Counted from the stretch's first letter, positions 45,933-58,540 are shown. The stretch is 64,000 nucleotides of DNA from Isoetes taiwanensis (GCA_021234155.1 JAJEKV010000008.1:17908042-17972041); one strand, 5' to 3'. Notes: generated from the letters alone by a model not told the origin. A program made the numbers and translations.

Positions 45933-48215
45933 AGTTGATGCTCCAACCGAAAAATCTCTGTTTATATTATGTAAATATCAGAAGCCAAGGAAATTCTTGG
46001 AAATTTGGAGCTTTGACTTCACAACTGTCTTCGTGGAAGGTTATACCATTGCTTACATCGACAACTCCCCTTGGTGATAGGTGACTGTAGCTATCTTTGA
46101 TTCATCTAGCTAGAGTCGCCATCCATCACAAAGAGTGGATGATTTTGACTTGATTTATTCAAAAGTCGCAATGGACTTTGTCAAAGTGTTATATTCTCTA
46201 GATAACCATTAAATGTTGGTCCTTTTTTTCAAAGTGTTTACGTCATTCCTTTAGCTTTGCATGTAAGTGAAAAGATTATATGGTTTGGAATGGATAAAAC
46301 TTAACAACCTATTCCAACATGTAATAAATGCATTGGAAATTTTTTTGTCTAAAGTCCAATTCAATTTTTTTGTCTAAAGTCCAATTTTTTTTTAGAGGCG
46401 GCAAGCCGTCATGTTTTTTTGTTTTAGAACAATGAAAGAATATGTGTTAGTATAGAAACAAACCATGAAAATGATACTTACTTTTTCAACCTTAAACTTA
46501 AGTTGAAAGATTTAGTAGTATCAATTGAGGCTTTAGAAGAGACAAATTTAATCTTTATTTTCTATATACAAAAGTAGCCACTAGCATCACGCTAGGCCCT
46601 TAGAAGAGTAGCCACTAACATCAGGCTAGGACGGTAAACTGTCCTTAAAAGTAGTCTCGTGGCATTGAACAATCTTAGTCATAAGCTTCTAATTATTTCG
46701 TTTGGTATTTGGGGACAGTATTTCACGCATGGTTTTGCCTAGATTTCGGGGGTGTATTGTATGCGAAACCGTAGTCAAACGAGTGATTTGAGCTGCTTGT
46801 TGGCCAGTCAAAGTGACATTCCAAAATCGGCTTTGGGATGCGGTTTTTTTTGGGGGGGTTCTATGCATGGTTTCAGAATGGAAGGATAAGAACACATGTC
46901 CCTTTCTTCTTTCGGTAAGGGCGGCCTTCCAGGCAGGGGTTCCAACTGAAGCTGAAGAAGGAAGCATAGGGCTTGTTGGCTTAGAGTATAAACTGTAATT
47001 GCCATTAGTAAGGTTGAGTAAAAATCTGGCAAGGACAGTAGAGTATTGTTTTGATGTCAATGCTGATGGATTTGCTACTGCCATTTGCCGCCATGATAAT
47101 TTAGGAAGTCTGGCTTTGTTTTTCTTTACATTTAGGTGCTTCTTTGCACATGGCAAGCCTCTCGTTCCATCTGAAAGCCTAACCAGCACAGGCAAGTTTT
47201 GCAAGCAATGTTTGGGCCCTAGATCTTGATTCTTACTTCCACTGGCGAAAAGTCCCAGCAGTCTGAGTAAAATGGCTAGCTTCTACGGTGACTGGAGTGG
47301 GCTTTGCGCCCACAGATGAAAACAGACGCACGGCCCTGTAAATGGAAGCCTGTTGGTACACCAAAAGAAGAAAGAAATGAAGACTTTGCCCCTGGGCCCA
47401 TGGGAAGCTCGGGCCTGTGTTGAAACAGAGGAGAATTAGTGCAGAGTCTTCCAATCCTTCAGAGTTGGAGGATTTTTTTATTCAGATGCAGTTTGGGTAC
47501 TTCCATATTCTGTTTAGGCTTCGATTAAATTTGTGCTTTTTTTTTTAAGTTTTTTTTTTCCGCTTCCAACCATATGTTCGGTTTGGACCATTGGAAGTGG
47601 TAGGCAAATTCTTAACGGAAAATTTAATGGCCTTTGATTTGGCATAAAACTCGAAATATTCCAGAGATCAATGTTCAGAAATCAAAGATGCAAAAACAAA
47701 CCCATAAGGAAAGAAAAATAACGAAATCGAATTTGGTTTTCAGAATCTTAATCTGGTGGCATTGAACAATCTTAGTCAAAAAGAAATTAAAAAGCAATTA
47801 AACGATTCATCTTTGTCCATAATTCAACATATCTCCAGATGAGTCCACAGCTCAGCTATCCAGTTTTACTTTCCCTAATGGATAGCTATGGGCTATTATC
47901 TACAAATGAAGCAGTTGGGCAGTTTCTGATCATCACGCCCAACACGATAGATTAATAATCAGAGAATAAAGATTGCTACTGACTGGACTATGGCAGCATG
48001 AATTGGTTACTGTAACGAGATTTCTGTATGGTAGAGCTAGTTAGAAAATGGCATCGGAATGTTTCAGAAGGCCTGTAGGCCCTCATGGAAGGACCCACTA
48101 ATCTACCACAAAAAAACAAATAGAATCAATGTTACAGAGAGTTGCGTGTAAGACAGAATCGATGGCTATTCTTAGATATTGCTGGCAATGCAAGGCCGCA
48201 ATTCCCTTAGTTTTT
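45933..48215. other. No convincing gene
   Basis: The minus-strand frame 47204-46689 (171 codons) lacks motifs and has an unremarkable composition. GTAGCCACTAxCATCAxGCTAGG is doubled at about 46573-46628. ATTGAACAATCTTAGTCA occurs at 46667 and 47760. The block at 46692 is also found at the window end. Confidence 0.4.
46692..46715. repeat. 24-bp block shared with the window end
   Basis: ATTATTTCGTTTGGTATTTG plus GGGA is identical at 46692-46715 and 63961-63984, and similarity continues a little further (GTATTTCACGC versus GTATCTCGCC). It may be the terminus of a transposon family; no inverted partner was found. Confidence 0.7.
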
Positions 48216-48350
48216 GTTTGAAGGCATGGTTGGTGGGACTTGCACCCGCCCACGTCTCCCACCCGATGGTAGTCAGTGGGTTTTGAACCCTAGTGGGAAT
48301 CACCCCAATGCAAGGCCTTACCACTAGACCACCATCGCGATGGGTAAGGC
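48216..48350 (-). repeat. tRNA-derived SINE-like element
   Basis: The minus strand reads GGTGGTCTAGTGGTAAGGCC (A box, 48316-48335) and GGGTTCAAAACCC (B box, 48278-48290), 25-40 bp apart as in tRNA, then GGGTGGGAGACGTGGGCGGG and a GTCCCACCAACC end. The wording is close to plant Au-like SINE heads. No target duplication was identified. Confidence 0.6.
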
Positions 48351-49937
48351 CGCAATTTTAATACCATAGCTTCAGCAAAATCCATACTTTATGCATTCCC
48401 ATCCAGAAATCTACTATTCTAATAGGAAAACATCCCATTCCTTACTTACTGAGAATGTATGCAAAAACTTAAAACCAAAGCCAGAGAAAGACATTAACTA
48501 CAAGCATCACAGAAATTTCGTATACACAATTTAGATATTCTTCCTAATTATGTCATTTGTATCAAATGCAAGAAGCCACGCAAGAGAAACTGGAGATCTT
48601 TACATCGAAGCAAGCTTGGGATGCATTAAACGACTTTTCACGTGCCTAGGGTTTCAAAGCTCTTAACCACTTGTCCTTACAGATTAAATTGATCTAACCG
48701 TTCCCCACCGTCCGATCTAAGCACGGTTATTATCCATAACCTCTGGAATATTCTTGTCTTACAGAATATTCGGGCGATTATTGCCCATAATCTTTAGAAT
48801 ATTCGTCTTTTAAGGAATATTCGACAATAATTGTGCAATAATGGTCGGGCTTAGCTTTCCTCTGTTCCGCGATGGTGGAGAGCTCTGTTCCAGTATCAGA
48901 GATGTTCGTTCCAGCATCAGAGGTGCATTCCGTTGAAAAATCATTGCTTGTTTTGTAAATCACCATAGGGTAAAAGCTACAAGCCGCCATAGCCATCGCT
49001 GGAGCAAATCCAAAAGCATCTACGGTTTCGTTTTCTCTGTGGCATCCGGAAAATATATATGCTTTGAAAGCTCTGAAAGCTCTGAAAATTGAGCTACTTC
49101 TCACTTTGATCATCTGCATGGCTAGGGAAATCTGTTTAAAGGTATGTATCGAGATCATATGATTCAGATTTGTTCTTATGTGCAAATATTTTGTCTCCCC
49201 ATCTGTACCTCTCTTCCGGCACTCAGTCTTAACTCCAGTTCTTCCTCCATTTGATTTAATCTGCTCAGTCTTAACTCCAGTTCTTCCTCCTTTTGATTTA
49301 ATCTGCTCGGACAAGTGGTCAAGGGAGGTCAACCTCCTGCTTTCGAGGGTAATCATTAGAGCTAAAATGGGGTCTCTTTGGAGCCCATTATGAAATTTAA
49401 GAAAATACATGTCAGCTTTTGCTGATAGCCAATGAGAGAAAACCTCCTTTGTTTCTAATAATAGTATGATGTGGCAAGTGACTATAGAAGGCAAGTGACT
49501 TGGCACACACATGTCAACTTATAATAGGTTACATGTTTCTTCTTACTTAATGTGCCTAGGAGGTCGAACCATAGTATCTCCATCCAAATATTAGAAAATC
49601 TAAGCCGAATGTGTGATTACATTTAATAATAAGATTGTTTTTGTTTTCGTGCCAAAATATGCGATAACCATTAATATGGGTGTCTCCACGAATTCGATCC
49701 AAGTAAACTCATTCGTATTCTATTTTGGCGCGAGGAAGTAGAGCTGTTCGGAACTCGAGAGGTGCACGAGGAGGGTTTTCGCATTGCCGAACAAGGAAAA
49801 AGGTTTAACGATTCTATTGTTGAAGGTATTCACTTTGCTGAAGTTTGTTGAAGGTATTCACTTTGTTGAAGGTATTCACTAGCTTACATTTGCCTATGGT
49901 CCTGATATTATCCTATTGTATAAATTTTGTCTCGTGT
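48351..49937. other. No convincing gene
   Basis: The longest frame is 244 codons on the minus strand (49512-48778). It begins without a clear ATG context and contains the tandem repeat noted at 49225-49308. Nothing in it is recognised. Confidence 0.4.
49225..49308. repeat. 42-bp tandem duplication
   Basis: AGTCTTAACTCCAGTTCTTC, then CTCCWTTTGATTTAATCTGCTC, occurs twice with one difference. Confidence 0.9.
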
Positions 49938-51267
49938 TCTGTTTTAAATGGCCAAGACTTATTCGGGTTAAAACCGTCACTCTATATAATCAACAAAATG
50001 AAGGCGGGACCGGGCAAGGGGTTTAAATGTCTCTATAGGCTCATGGATTACTATGCAGCCTAAACTGAGAGGTGAGCATGGTATTACACGTTCTAGGTTA
50101 AATGATGTGCGTGCTCATTGGAAAGCCAGGGTGAAGCAAATTATTTTCAATCCTAGTGGTAAGACAGTAAAGGAATTGGTTGTAGAGCATGCTTATGATT
50201 CCCAGGATATGCGCAAGGAACCGATTTCCACAAAACCTTGGTTTCCATTTCTTGAAGCAAATAGCATTTGCTCTTTGATTTTTTGATGCAAAGTGTCCCT
50301 TTAAAGCATTACTAGTATATTACATGTGCATCATTTCCAGATAGGGCATTTGCTTTTTAAGAATTGTACTATGGCAAGATTGAGGGACAGAAATATATGG
50401 TTTCATAGATTTCATTATGTCATAACGCCTAAAGGAGCTGGAAAACTGTTAGACTTGGATCCACCAAGCTTGCAGTCAATGGGCAGCGAATTTTCTGATT
50501 GCAAACAGTTAACAGCATATCAAGAATATATGGCAAGAGAAGTTTACAGGACATTAACAGAAAGAGGTGGTGTTCGGTGTGCTATTAAGGTGTTTCTTCC
50601 CATAAATGTCTTTTCTTATATCTTTCAGTCAGAATCCTCCATGAAAATTGCTCCACAGACTTATACATTTGTCAAGGTATGTGATGAGACACTAAAAAAT
50701 GTATTTGGCCAAGAATGGAGGAGAAGAGAGCATGAAACTGGAGGCCAGATTACAGAATGTGTTGTGGCCAGTGATACGATTATTTTCAGGTAGGTAAATG
50801 AGGCCCTTTTCTAGTTCTATTTCTTTCAAGTTTGTCCATTAGCTCACATTGTTGTTCATTTTTTATGTTGTGACTTCTTAAAGGAAATGAGTGATTTGTC
50901 ACTGGCACAAACATGTTTGAGTTAATGAGCACTTCTGGAAACCATTATTTGTGGCACATAATGCTTCTGAACATTTGGCAGATCTAGGACGCTAGATATG
51001 TTAGGCTGGTTCTAAAATTGTATAACATAATGCATTGTTGATTTGCTGTCCAAGTACAGGTTGACAAAACAAACATTATATGCTAATTACTTCATTGAGC
51101 GAAAGAGACGTGTTCGAGAGAACAACAACTGGACATGGAAAGCAGTAGAGGAGCACGTTACTAGGTCACCATCCATGGATCTAGAAGTACATTGTGCATA
51201 TGCTGAGAAGCGAATCATCAATGTGGAGGAAGAGTGGAGTTTGCTCGAGTGTGTAGGGAGATCCTGA
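49938..51267 (+). CDS. Unrecognised multi-exon gene or gene fragment
   Basis: Several plus-strand blocks have plausible protein text and splice sites. 50053-50250 reads GITRSRLNDVRAHWKARVKQ and SGKTVKELVVEHAYDSQD. An exon after the TTTCCAG acceptor at 50340 reads WFHRFHYVITPKGAGKLLDL, LTAYQEYMAREVYRTLTERG and GGVRCAIK, ending at a GTGTTT donor. After CAG at 50628 comes MKIAPQTYTFVK, then FGQEWRRREHETGGQITECV, ending CAG|GTAGGT. A last block, 51058-51267, reads IERKRRVRENNNWTWKAVEE and MDLEVHCAYAEKRI. Charged, well-formed text and repeated GT-AG signals suggest a real gene origin. I do not recognise the family and cannot fix the start or stop. Confidence 0.4.
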
Positions 51268-51429
51268 ATACTTTTAGACTTTATGGTGATTTTCAGTTCT
51301 ATCTGAATGGGAAAAAAATTGGATACCGACGTGAATATTCAATCAAATGTAAAGATTGTAAAAAGCAATTAGAAATAATTAAAGTTTGAGAAGAAATGGA
51401 TATTCAGGTTCAAGTCCTGACATTCTGAA

Positions 51430-52400
51430 TGGTTAACCGGTCCGCGGCCGCTGATGTGATATTCGATTTTTTGTTTATGCAGGCCGGAGGGTATGCCGGG
51501 GTTTTGCAGATGGTTATGGAAGTCTGTGATACCCCGATAACACTTGGAGGTCCGCAGTTCTGAAAAATTATAATGCTAACTGCCTTCACCGAGCCGACAC
51601 GGAACAACCTCTCCGGAGGTGGCTATGTTGCAAGTGGTGGATCTGTGGAGGGGATGCATCCGCAAGTGGGCTTGGTGGCTATGGTGGAGGAGGATATAAT
51701 GTTCCTGGCATTCAGACCCAAAGAGGTACTTATTTTTAGTTGAATGCTTACTTTTCTTGCAGCTTGTCCCTGTTCATTTGCTTGGCAATTTTAAAATTTG
51801 AGTTCTTTTACTCGCTCTTCATGTTGCGAGGGATGGTTGTTTTAGAAAGCCGCTCCGATGACCATGATATTTGTGGCGCACATGCAATATGTCCGACTCT
51901 GGATTTGGGCGAAAATGAACTTGTTACCATGCTTGGAAGATGAGATACTGTGTACCTTATTCATTGATTAATTTAGGATTGAGAAACACTATTTGATCCT
52001 CGGGTTGTAATCCAATTTTGTCAAGATGAAAGATCCCTCTATGTTTTGTGTTCAGTTTCTCCAAGATATTTGTCACATTTGCTTGCCATGTGTAGATGAA
52101 AGACCCCTCTGTTCAGTTTCTCCAAAATATTTGTCACGTAATCTTCCGTGTTTATATTGGGATTGCTGGAGCACCATTTATAATCGGGTTCTTTATTGTG
52201 CTTTAATAAATCGATAGCAAGAAGCATTGTTTCCTGATATGTAAGAATTCATGTCTAAAAGTCTAATGCTTCCTAAACTTCTTGCTCTAGTAGAGCTATT
52301 TCATGATACAGGGCAAAACCATGTCCTTAATACAGGGTGTGACGTTCCTCAATATCAATATCCACAAAAAATGGGTGCAGCCTCTCTACCAGCCATGGCC
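51430..52400 (+). other. Possible exon remains, mostly non-coding
   Basis: A Gly-rich plus-strand block at about 51655-51715 (GLGGYGGGGYNVPGIQTQR) ends at GAG|GTACTT, and a block after CAG at 53757 reads VASDEAITIAAAEEAMALAR. Together they could be exons of one relic gene. The second recalls the Ala-rich N-terminal region of plastid sigma factors, but only weakly. The stretch 51730-52380 shows nothing but a local repeat of TGTTCAGTTTCTCCAAxATATTTGTCAC (52048 and 52110). Confidence 0.25.
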
Positions 52401-52669
52401 ATTATGCATTAACGTACCTGCAATGCAAGAACATGCATAAACATAACCACGATCATTGCATAGTTTATTATCTAAAAGTTGAGAAGAGCTCTTCTTGTAT
52501 GATAAAATAAGTCTACCAAATTGCCAATGCTGAAATATTAAAGTCCACAGTATCAAAAACAAATAACATAACAACCCATTATGAAAATTATTCGCAGGTA
52601 CATAAACGTTACATGATAATATAAAGAGAAAAGAAAAGGTGTAAGAATTTTCTGATCTTAGAATACATT

Positions 52670-53195
52670 CATGTTTTCTTCCACAGCAATAACCAATGGC
52701 TGCAAATGCAAGTCCAGACAGGAACAACATCAATAAGGGTTGAAGAGTACTCAAGTAAACAGTATAACCACCTTAAATTTCTTGTTGCAAAATGAAAGAG
52801 TTGCAAGTCCTCCACATGCATTATATGGAACCACAACACAATCAACATCATCAGCCCAAAGGCAATTTTGGCTGCACTGGTGGTGATTAGTTACGTATTG
52901 TGGTGCAGTACTCAACCCCTCGCCAAGACACTAGGTAGAAACGATAGCCAATCACGGTGAGCAAAGGACAAGCACAAACATTGTAAAACTGATATAGAAC
53001 ATAGGATACTTGTTACTTTACCTTTTGAGAAGGTAAGCAAATAATCAAATTAGTGATAGGGTAGTTACCAACCTCTTCAGCTGCTGACCTAGGTGAAATT
53101 GTTGGATCTAATGGCAGAGGAGACAATGCATTTGGAATTCCCGTACAACCATGTGACTTATGATTGCTTCCACACAGCCAAGATATCCACACCAC
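52670..53195 (-). pseudogene. DUF3326-family gene remnant
   Basis: On the minus strand three blocks fall in the order expected for DUF3326, a conserved protein of cyanobacteria and plants with unknown function and plastid location in plants. First, EAIISHMVVREFQMHC, a frame change, then ALSPLPLDPTISPRSAAEE ending at a GTTGGT donor-like site (about 53165-53060). Second, after CAG, DDVDCVVVPYNACGGLATLS ending AAG|GTGGTT (about 52855-52775). Third, after an acceptor, PLVIAVEENMNVF (about 52705-52668). Introns are kept, so the copy arose by DNA duplication. Frameshifts and missing N-terminal exons make it a pseudogene or a severely reduced gene. The family call is from memory of its conserved phrases. 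Confidence 0.55.
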
Positions 53196-53199
53196 GAAG

Positions 53200-54457
53200 A
53201 AGGAAACGCGTCAAACTTAAGCTTTAAGTGTGACTTTGTCTTCTAAAAATAAATATTCTCACCTGCCTTGACGCGGTAGTCTTCCAGTCAGCCGATCATC
53301 ATCGAAAGCGCCCAAGGACTCCAACCACAAAGAATCGCAATAATGTGAGTGTGTTTTACAAGGTGATCTACTGCCTCATTAGTGGATCCGTTGGCCTATT
53401 GAAACGTAGATGCACCAGTTGGTCGTGATCCACCCATTTGCTTACCTCGTACTCACCCCCGTTGATTAATCTCGATATTTGATCACGATTTTCATTCAAA
53501 GACATAATCTTGTGACAAGTTTGTTGCCAAGATTTAATGCATGCTCATTCAATTGTGATGCATGGATAAAAATATATTTCATGTTCCTCCTAGCATCCTA
53601 GGCTGAACAATAACATACACCCAACACAACAATCACAAAGAAAAAGGTTCCGATTGTATGTTGTGCTACTTTCAGGCCACAACTTTTTTTGCAAGTACGT
53701 TAACTGCAATGCTACTTCCTGGAGTGTTTTGCTGATGAATGGCTTATTAACTGCAGGAAAGGTATTGGGGCAGTGCTCACAGAAGACTGGTTGCCAGTGA
53801 TGAGGCTATCACAATTGCTGCAGCAGAAGAGGCCATGGCATTAGCAAGAGCAGCAGTAAAGAGTATCAGCATCTCTATACTGCCTGTATAGAGTATCAGC
53901 ATCCTCATGAGTGTGTAACGTTCAGTGCTGACCTGTTTCAAAGCCATGTGAGTTGTTTAACAGTTTGACAAATAGACATGAGTGCAAGAGGTGCAAATAC
54001 TCGTTTCATGTATAACTTTGGCAACAACCCTGGTTTTAAGCTTATCAATTGACAGACCAGAATGCTATTTGGTTTTGAAACCCAATCCCCCACCTCCTAG
54101 ATTCTTTTTGTTTCATCTCTATTCACCATTCAAACAGTACGTTCATCACAAAAAATATCATCTAGTGCATTTACATTTTTCAGAAACCTCTGTTTTGCAG
54201 AACGATTTGCATGATCAGCAGGGTAATTATGGTCTGCAGAATTTCTGAACCATCTGTTATGATGATGCTTATCACATAATGGACATGTTAAACACTAAAT
54301 ATGCTTATCACATGATGTGATAAAGGGCATGAATCTGCAGCATGCTTCAAGTATACATAAGCAACATAATCATTAGACAATTAAAAGCCTGCTATGCAGG
54401 TAATCTAAAGTCCCACAAGCACGCTTCTCCAAGAAATCTTTTGCAGCTGAAACTTGT
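53200..54457. other. No gene secured
   Basis: Contains the isolated plus-strand block at 53757-53880 mentioned with 51430-52400. Otherwise only short frames. GAGTATCAGCATC is repeated at 53859 and 53889. Confidence 0.4.
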
Positions 54458-56957
54458 TCATAATATACAGTATTTGCTTCCAACTCTACATCTCTTATCT
54501 CTCCATTGTGCTAATTTCACAAGTGCATCTGATTTTTTCCATGCCTCTCTTCTACGCTTCTTTGTGGCCTCTACCAATGTGCTATCATCTTGTGGGGAAG
54601 CTCTTATTGCCAAGTTATCCTCGTGGCGACGAAGTATGCGTCTATAAAACCACATAAACATTTGCCTTAATGGATTGGAATTTTCATTGAGAGAACAACC
54701 GCCACGTTGTGTTTTCCTATTAAATGCCATCTTCGCTTGCTTGTGTGATTTCTCCATTCCTTGCGTGTTCCAAATAGCAAGGCTGCCATACTTCTCATCC
54801 AAACCATGGACCATGCGATATATATTATGTGAATATAGTGTGTAACTTCAAGATTCACCCCATGCCTTTATGTATGCATTAGTGAATTCTCGCACCACCA
54901 CCACTAAATCTTTCCTTATCATCTATTGTGAAGAATTGCTTTTTGGACTGCATTAGCACATTCAGATTCAAAGTGCATTCCATGCATTGCGTTTTTCTTG
55001 CTTCTCCATGTGCTCCATCTGTCCTATCCCTTTCAGCTTCTACTAGTTTCCTTCCAAACTCATAAACACCATTTTTCTTATCTGAATTTAGGAGAAAATG
55101 CCTCGCTTTCTCTCCTCCAATGGACACCTTTGCAGGGACAGAACTCCTACCATTTCCTGAGCGCTTTGTGTCTTTCTCTAACTTCACACATCCACCATGC
55201 AGCCCAGCTTCTGAAAGTACTTTCTCTACTCTTTCTATTCCATCTTTTCGCTCATTCTCATCCCGTATATTCCACACAAAACACTCAGAGTGGAAAATCA
55301 TCTTTTCAACAATACGGACTAGTGCATGAAGAGTACATATATGTACTCTTTCTAATGGGATGGGCAATATTGGATCAAAAGTGTCATCTTTAAGATGTCT
55401 ATCAGGTGCTTTTTGCTGGTCGCATAACAGAGTACTTTTGGAAGCTCCCTTAGTTTTATCTTTCAACGTATAAAGGCAAAATAAACAATTCTTGCATGTT
55501 TTTGCACCTGAAGAACTTACATTGAACATTGCCTTCTCAGTCTTCAAATCAGCACCCAAATGGAAATTTACACGGAAAGAACCAAAACCTTCAACATGCA
55601 ATTTCCCACCTTCATTATACATTTTGATTTGATTAGACATACCTATTTTCTCAAATACCCACTTTAAGACTGCATAGTTCTCTTTTTTAACTTGAAAGAG
55701 TCCCAGCCACCATGTATGGTCTTCGGATTGCACTGAAAACCATCGAGGATCTCTTTTTTTTTTAACTAGCTGCCTTTGCTTCTCATAATCAGGTGAAAAA
55801 GCCATGTTCATTAATGTTAATGATACCCTCTCATATTTTGTACCGTGGGTTAGCTCCATCTCATCCAATTTCAAACAAATATCTAATTGTCCAGCAACAT
55901 CTCTTTCATGTATATCATAAAAAATGACCATTAATTGAAGCAGTTTCTCCAAATCAACCCATACATTATTTTTTGAACTTAAATTAAGAATACTAGAATC
56001 ACTTGAGTCTGTACCACTTGCTGGAGAAGAATCTATGGAGTGCAAACCTCCCAATACATCCAAAACGTTAGCATTACTCTTTATCCTTATTTTGTCCAAG
56101 CTGTAAGGCCTTGGCACGATGATCTTGTTTGTGCCAATTGATTTTAATGCCTTACGAAAGGGCTTGAACAGCAGCCTATACCCTTGTCTACTGATTCCAG
56201 CTTGGTCACAAATTCCTTGCACCTGCTCAACATCAATTTTTGAGCCAATTTCCTCAAGTGCAACCTCCATGATACTCTTTTTTAAACCAATATTGGATGG
56301 TGCATCTAACATGGCTCTCCGTTCATCCTTCGTTGTCAATGTGGTCACAACCTTTGCAAGGTCTTGAATTTCATTTTCATTCTTCTCCATGTGCATAACT
56401 TGACGCATAGCATAAATTCTCCGTGAATAAGCACCACCTCTTGGATTTAGACGAACAATTGGTTTTTTACTTTTGTTTCTTTCTCGCAACCCCAATGATG
56501 TTTTTTTTAGCCTGCTCAATCTGCTTTGCAATGATATAACCATCTTTTTATATTTCTTGGCATCAGCCTTCAATACATCACTTTCTCTATTTGCTTGTTG
56601 AATCACAAATTCCATCAAACAAGAATCTTGTTGAAGCTGCAAGATTCTATTCTCCAATTGCAACACTTTGCATTTTCCTTCTTCTACTTTACTCAATGAA
56701 GAATCATTGCTTAACTTCAAACAAGAAATCTCCTGTTGCAGCTTCAAATTATACCATGACAATTGCATATAATAATTCACCATGCTTTCACAATAACCTA
56801 GAAGGCCCTCTTTTCCCTCACAAGCAAACTTTACGAGCCCTGTAACAGATTGGAAGTCTGGATGCTTTCCAGTGAAAGGATTACGAGGGTAGATTTCCCC
56901 TTTAGCCCATATATCAGCATGTTTTGCTCCAGCTAATCTTAACAAATTTTCATCCAA
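54458..56957 (-). pseudogene. Large transposase-like protein, superfamily unclear
   Basis: A clean 692-codon frame (56957-54879) continues after one frameshift and one stop into 54814-54458, about 830 residues in all. Order: N-terminal DIWAKGEIYPRNPFTG; a coiled coil at residues 85-160; a basic segment; an acidic Ser-rich spacer; then KMYNEGGKLHVEGFGSFRV and NFHLGADLKTEKAMFNVSSS; CKNCLFCLYTL (zinc-binding); IPLERVHICTLHALVRIVEK; and beyond the frame break FTNAYIKAWGES, HGLDEKYGSLAIWN and TQGMEKSHKQAKMAF. An acidic site followed by Cys pairs, an L-x-L-R helix and a late GxEKxxxxAK block is the layout of poorly classified eukaryotic transposon proteins with an RNase H-like core. The first codon is TTG with an upstream stop, so a first exon is missing. 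Function inferred only. Confidence 0.6.
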
Positions 56958-57166
56958 ATTCTTTTGTTTGAAGCCACCATTCCTTCTGTTCCAAGTCTAT
57001 GCATAATCCTGTGAAGGCAGCCGAATGACAATTTGGGCCATAGTAGTAGATCAAACCCATCTCTGTTAACTCTGTTTTAATTTATATCAGAATTCAAATG
57101 TTTGAATTCGAATTGGGAGGGAGATCCAGCAATTCAAATATTTGAATTTGAAATCAGGGACGTAAA

Positions 57167-57214
57167 GAGTAAGGCCAGGAGATTCGTAGAGAGTAAGGCC
57201 AGGAGATTCTACTC
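57167..57214. repeat. 24-bp tandem duplication
   Basis: AGAGTAAGGCCAGGAGATTC plus four bases occurs twice in a row, next to AT-rich palindromes (CAAATATTTG near 57135). Confidence 0.9.
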
Positions 57215-58473
57215 TAAATATGTAATCTATGAACAATGCAAAAACCTTCTTCTCCAAAAAAAAACTATCTTACCTGGGATGATTCGACAACGGTGCAGTA
57301 AAGGGTTGGAGATCGGCCTCGAACACCTCGACCTCGAGTAGCTCACTCCCACGGTCCGACCAGATCCATTTTCGATTTTGAGAAATCTCAAAGTACACGT
57401 GGCGCCATGTCCTCCCATCTCATCGATTTTTAGGTATATGAAAAATGGGTATTAACTATCTTCTTAGCCACGTGTTGAAAAATATTACCTCTCTATAAAT
57501 TTGGAGATTTAGAAGAGGTCGAGAAAGATAGTGCCTCGTGTGAAAATAAGGTCTTCTACTATACCTCCAATATGACGTGGAAATACCAAAATATAATTTT
57601 GGGAACTCCTTAGGAGGCGCATAGGAGACCCCGTTTTAGCTCTAATGGCAAAACAACCCTCTCGGCCTGCCGGCCTCGAGGGTTATTTTGCATAACCCTC
57701 TCAAGGAGGAGGTTAACCTCCTCTTCCCAATACAAATTTCTTTTAGCTACATAAAATTTGGGAATCAGTGGTTAGGACTATGATTTTGAATGAAAAAGGG
57801 TATATTTTGGCACGTTTGAGCAGCTTAATTGCATTTAGTGGTCGCCTATTTTGGGCTGTTTTGGATGTTTTTTTTTTCCGCTATTGCTAGGAGCTCTCGG
57901 TTCTAGGGCGTGGATAAGTCTTCGCGCCACTATCTATGTTTAGCAGAGCAGGTAGTCGGATTGTGGAGGGAGAGCATGGCAGGTTCTTGGAGTGAATAGG
58001 GGAGATGCAGATCACGGAAGCGTGCATTGGTAGGCATTATGGAAGAAAGCTTCTTGGTTTAGAATAGGTTGTTTAATAGGGCGCAAATGCCCGAATGGGG
58101 GGGCTCGAGAAGATCCGGGCAGGAGGAAGCGTTGCTTATACAGGTTTGCTTGCTTTGTTTGGCAGAGCGGGGGGCTCCGTGGGACTTCGGGGCTTCCTCC
58201 TCGTGGATAAAGCGGATCTCCTTTCTTTTTGGCCGGGTAGCGAGGGGAGGAGGAGGCCCAGTATGGCGATGAAGAGGTAGGGGAGGTATGGCGATGGAGG
58301 TAGGGAGGTATATGTAAAAGCTATGGCGATGAAGCCCCGGCGATGAAGCCCGGCGGTGGGTGAAGCCATCCGGCTATGGCTTGTAGCTTTCTTTGCTATA
58401 GCTTTGTTTGTAGCTTTTCTTTGTTCTTTGTTTCGCTTCTTTGTTTGTTGTTTCTTTGTCGACTTGCTTTGTC

Positions 58474-58540
58474 CGGCGGTAGAGTAGAAAGGGTTACGGT
58501 GGCCCAGGCATGGCACGGAGGTTCGAATCCTCGCCACGGT
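58474..58540 (+). repeat. tRNA-like (SINE-like) unit
   Basis: A GGCGGTAGAGTAGAAAGG segment resembling an A box is followed by the strong B box GAGGTTCGAATCCTC at 58517-58531. The cloverleaf is incomplete, so a SINE head or relic is more likely than a tRNA gene. Confidence 0.4.

Noticed and set aside
46689-47204. 171-codon minus-strand frame
   Set aside because: Basic, low-information composition with no recognisable domain; overlaps repeat sequence at its 3' side.
48778-49512. 244-codon minus-strand frame
   Set aside because: No motif, contains a tandem repeat, and does not begin in a convincing ATG context; likely chance.
53757-53880. Plastid sigma factor exon
   Set aside because: Only an Ala-rich helix is seen, with no region 2-4 motifs; the resemblance is too weak for a gene call.
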